Shown in pieces: positions 15,767-17,297 of a DNA stretch of 17,297 nucleotides; the stretch's first letter is position 1, and each line of letters opens with the position of its first letter. The translations under genes were made by a program, and so were the position numbers. Below the pieces are notes generated by a model. The model was not told the DNA's origin. It made no database searches and saw only the letters and a program-made list of their open reading frames with translations. Origin of the DNA: JARRQB01 sp965368585 (GTDB taxonomy: Bacteria > Pseudomonadota > Gammaproteobacteria > Chromatiales > Chromatiaceae); the NCBI GenBank assembly GCA_965368585.1, contig CBDUNM010000112.1:1-17297 (forward strand), written 5' to 3'.

Positions 15767-16405
15767 TTGGCTGACTCGTTCGCTGACCCACGGAAGCCGT
15801 CCATCCGCGTCGCACGGCCGGTCTTTGCCCGCGCTTCCAGGCGGTCTCTGAACCGCGTCCGTTCGACAGTGATCTGGGCCGCGCTGGTCCCCGGAATCAC
15901 GGCGGGCGCACCACCGCCTTTTCCCGCCTGCATCGACTATCATTGTGACCGGCTGCACCACGTGCAGCTCGACGAAGCACAGTGGGGTCATATCACCGGC
16001 GTGCTTACACGCTCGAACGATCCTGCGCGTGAGCGGCATGCGATTCGAACCGCTATCGCCCTGCTGGAGCAACACGTCGGGGAGCGGACCGGAACCTGGC
16101 GCGACCTCGCACGGAATCGGGCTGGCGCCGGACTTGCCGGCCAACTCGACTGCATCGCCGAATCACGCAACACGTCGACCTATCTGCGTCTTCTTCAAGA
16201 CCACGATTTGCTACGATGGCACCAGGTCGAACAGGCCGAAAAACGTCAACGTTGGATTTTCTCAATCCATTGGACAGCGGTCATTCGCGAAACCACCACT
16301 GGCCAGCGTTACGCGGTGGATTCCTGGTACCTGGATAACGGACAACCGCCGTACGTGCAGCCGCTGGATGACTGGCGGCATGGACGAAAGCCGATCGAAG
16401 AGTGA
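15767..16405 (+). CDS. Uncharacterised, probably exported protein with a possible Cys-His-Asp site
   Basis: I do not recognise a named family. The 212-residue frame opens at TTG 15767, preceded by GAGGTGG nine bases upstream and 6 nt after nudJ. GTG 15869 is an alternative start. An arginine-rich N-terminus (RRSLNRVRS) is followed by a short hydrophobic run (TVIWAALVPGITAGA, 34-48) that could be a signal peptide. A helical charged middle follows. The C-terminal half has GQLDCIAESRNTSTYL (C129), FSIHWTAVIRE (H168) and RYAVDSWYLDNGQPP (D185, D190). The order Cys, His-Trp, Asp resembles transglutaminase-like or papain-like enzymes; this is inference. WFxDNGQPP-like motifs suggest a conserved protein, not a chance frame. 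mnmA begins 1 nt after its stop, so it is part of the nudJ-mnmA transcription unit. Confidence 0.72.
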   Translation: MADSFADPRKPSIRVARPVFARASRRSLNRVRSTVIWAALVPGITAGAPPPFPACIDYHCDRLHHVQLDEAQWGHITGVLTRSNDPARERHAIRTAIALLEQHVGERTGTWRDLARNRAGAGLAGQLDCIAESRNTSTYLRLLQDHDLLRWHQVEQAEKRQRWIFSIHWTAVIRETTTGQRYAVDSWYLDNGQPPYVQPLDDWRHGRKPIEE

Positions 16406-16406
16406 G

Positions 16407-17297
16407 ATGCACGCGCAACCACCGGGTAAAGTGATCGTCGGGCTGTCGGGCGGCGTGGATTCGTCGGTCGCTGCCCTGCGCTTGCTCGAGGCAGGCTGGA
16501 CGGTCGAAGGGCTGTTCATGAAAAACTGGGAGGAAGATGACGCGACCGACTACTGCGCAGCGGCTGAGGATCTGGCCGACGCACGCAAAGTGGCCGAGCA
16601 ACTGCAGATACCGCTGCGCAGTGTCAACTTCGCCAGCGAATACTGGGACCGCGTGTTCGCCTACTTCCTCGCAGAATATCAGGCAGGCCGGACGCCCAAT
16701 CCGGACGTACTGTGTAATCGTGAAATCAAATTCAAGGCCTTTCTGGATTTCGCGCTCGATCTCGGGGCCGATTACATCGCCACCGGTCACTATGCCGATA
16801 CCCGTCGCGATGCCCGAGGCTGTCACCTCCTGGAGGCCGTCGACCGGGACAAGGACCAGACCTATTTTCTGTTCATGGTCGGGCAGCGCGCCTTGTGCCG
16901 CAGCTTGTTTCCGCTCGGCGGACTGGTGAAGACGGAGGTACGCGAGCTGGCGCGGCGGGCGGGATTTCCCAACCACAAAAAAAAAGACAGTACGGGTATC
17001 TGTTTTATCGGGGAGCGGCGCTTCCGCGATTTTCTGGCGCAATATCTCCCCGCCAACCCCGGTGATATCGAAACCTCCGACGGCACCGTGATCGGCCGGC
17101 ACGACGGCTTGATGTACTACACCCCGGGACAACGCCAGGGACTGGGTATCGGCGGGCGCAGCGATGCATCGGGAGATCCCTGGTACGTCGTGGACAAGGA
17201 TACCGGTCACAACGTCCTTTACGTCGCACAGGGCGTGAATCATCCGGCGCTGTTCAAGCCGGGCCTGCGTGCCAGCCAGTTGCACTGGATCGCCGCT
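16407..17297 (+). CDS. mnmA: tRNA-specific 2-thiouridylase MnmA (3' end outside window)
   Basis: MnmA adenylates and thiolates U34 of tRNA-Lys, -Glu and -Gln, taking sulfur from the Tus relay. The first 297 residues are present and run off the right edge; E. coli MnmA has about 368. The PP-loop is GLSGGVDSS (12-20), then GLFMKNWEEDD (35-45). The catalytic Cys pair is C103 in TPNPDVLCNREIKF and C199 in KKKDSTGICFIGE. ATGHYAD, DKDQTYFLF and GLMYYTPGQRQGLGIGG follow. The start at ATG 16407 gives an N-terminus of the same length as E. coli. An in-frame ATG at 16380 would add nine residues inside the upstream gene. A run of nine A residues (16977-16985) encodes three Lys. Confidence 0.97.
   Translation, partial: MHAQPPGKVIVGLSGGVDSSVAALRLLEAGWTVEGLFMKNWEEDDATDYCAAAEDLADARKVAEQLQIPLRSVNFASEYWDRVFAYFLAEYQAGRTPNPDVLCNREIKFKAFLDFALDLGADYIATGHYADTRRDARGCHLLEAVDRDKDQTYFLFMVGQRALCRSLFPLGGLVKTEVRELARRAGFPNHKKKDSTGICFIGERRFRDFLAQYLPANPGDIETSDGTVIGRHDGLMYYTPGQRQGLGIGGRSDASGDPWYVVDKDTGHNVLYVAQGVNHPALFKPGLRASQLHWIAA

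Noticed and set aside
16281..17285. 334-codon minus-strand open frame opposite mnmA
   Set aside because: Shadow of MnmA, which is clearly coded on the plus strand with both catalytic cysteines.

Overview
The window comes from a chromosome of a moderately GC-rich gammaproteobacterium. The basis is gene content and order. The block rarA-lolA-ftsK-trxB-aat-infA-clpA-clpS-cspD runs in the same relative order as the E. coli cspD-clpSA-infA-aat-trxB-ftsK-lolA-rarA region. The block icd/nudJ/mnmA matches a second E. coli neighbourhood. A Bpt-type leucyltransferase, which E. coli lacks, points away from the enterics. I cannot place the genus.

Layout. (1) Positions 1-966 are a decayed edge: the tail of an unidentified plus-strand gene, an internally deleted and frameshifted IS1380-family transposase remnant, and about 300 bp with no recognisable gene. 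(2) Positions 967-5245 hold a minus-strand run ftsK-lolA-rarA (chromosome segregation, lipoprotein export, replication-fork maintenance). (3) trxB (plus) converges on a PilZ/YcgR-like gene (minus) whose middle third appears to be read out of frame. (4) Positions 7572-10198 hold three overlapping plus-strand genes: a COG3146/FemAB-like protein, aat and bpt. infA follows with its own promoter. (5) clpS-clpA lie on the minus strand and converge on infA. They are divergent from a cspD-type cold-shock gene with a long leader. (6) icd (minus) shares a strong hairpin terminator with cspD. It is divergent from a nudJ-unknown-mnmA run (plus) that leaves the window.

How the genes work together. The centre of the window encodes nearly a whole bacterial N-degron pathway. 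Aat and Bpt attach Leu/Phe to N-termini, ClpS recognises those residues, and ClpA unfolds the substrate; only ClpP is absent here. The FemAB-like gene overlaps aat by 17 nt, exactly as aat overlaps bpt. All three belong to, or resemble, the GNAT/FemAB fold group, in which several families use aminoacyl-tRNA.

Most of the window is conserved housekeeping sequence. The parts most worth a second look are the two compensating frameshifts in the PilZ gene, the FemAB-like/aat/bpt unit, the exported unknown protein with a possible Cys-His-Asp site beside mnmA, and the IS1380 remnant at a synteny break. I found no CRISPR array, tRNA, rRNA or intact mobile element.
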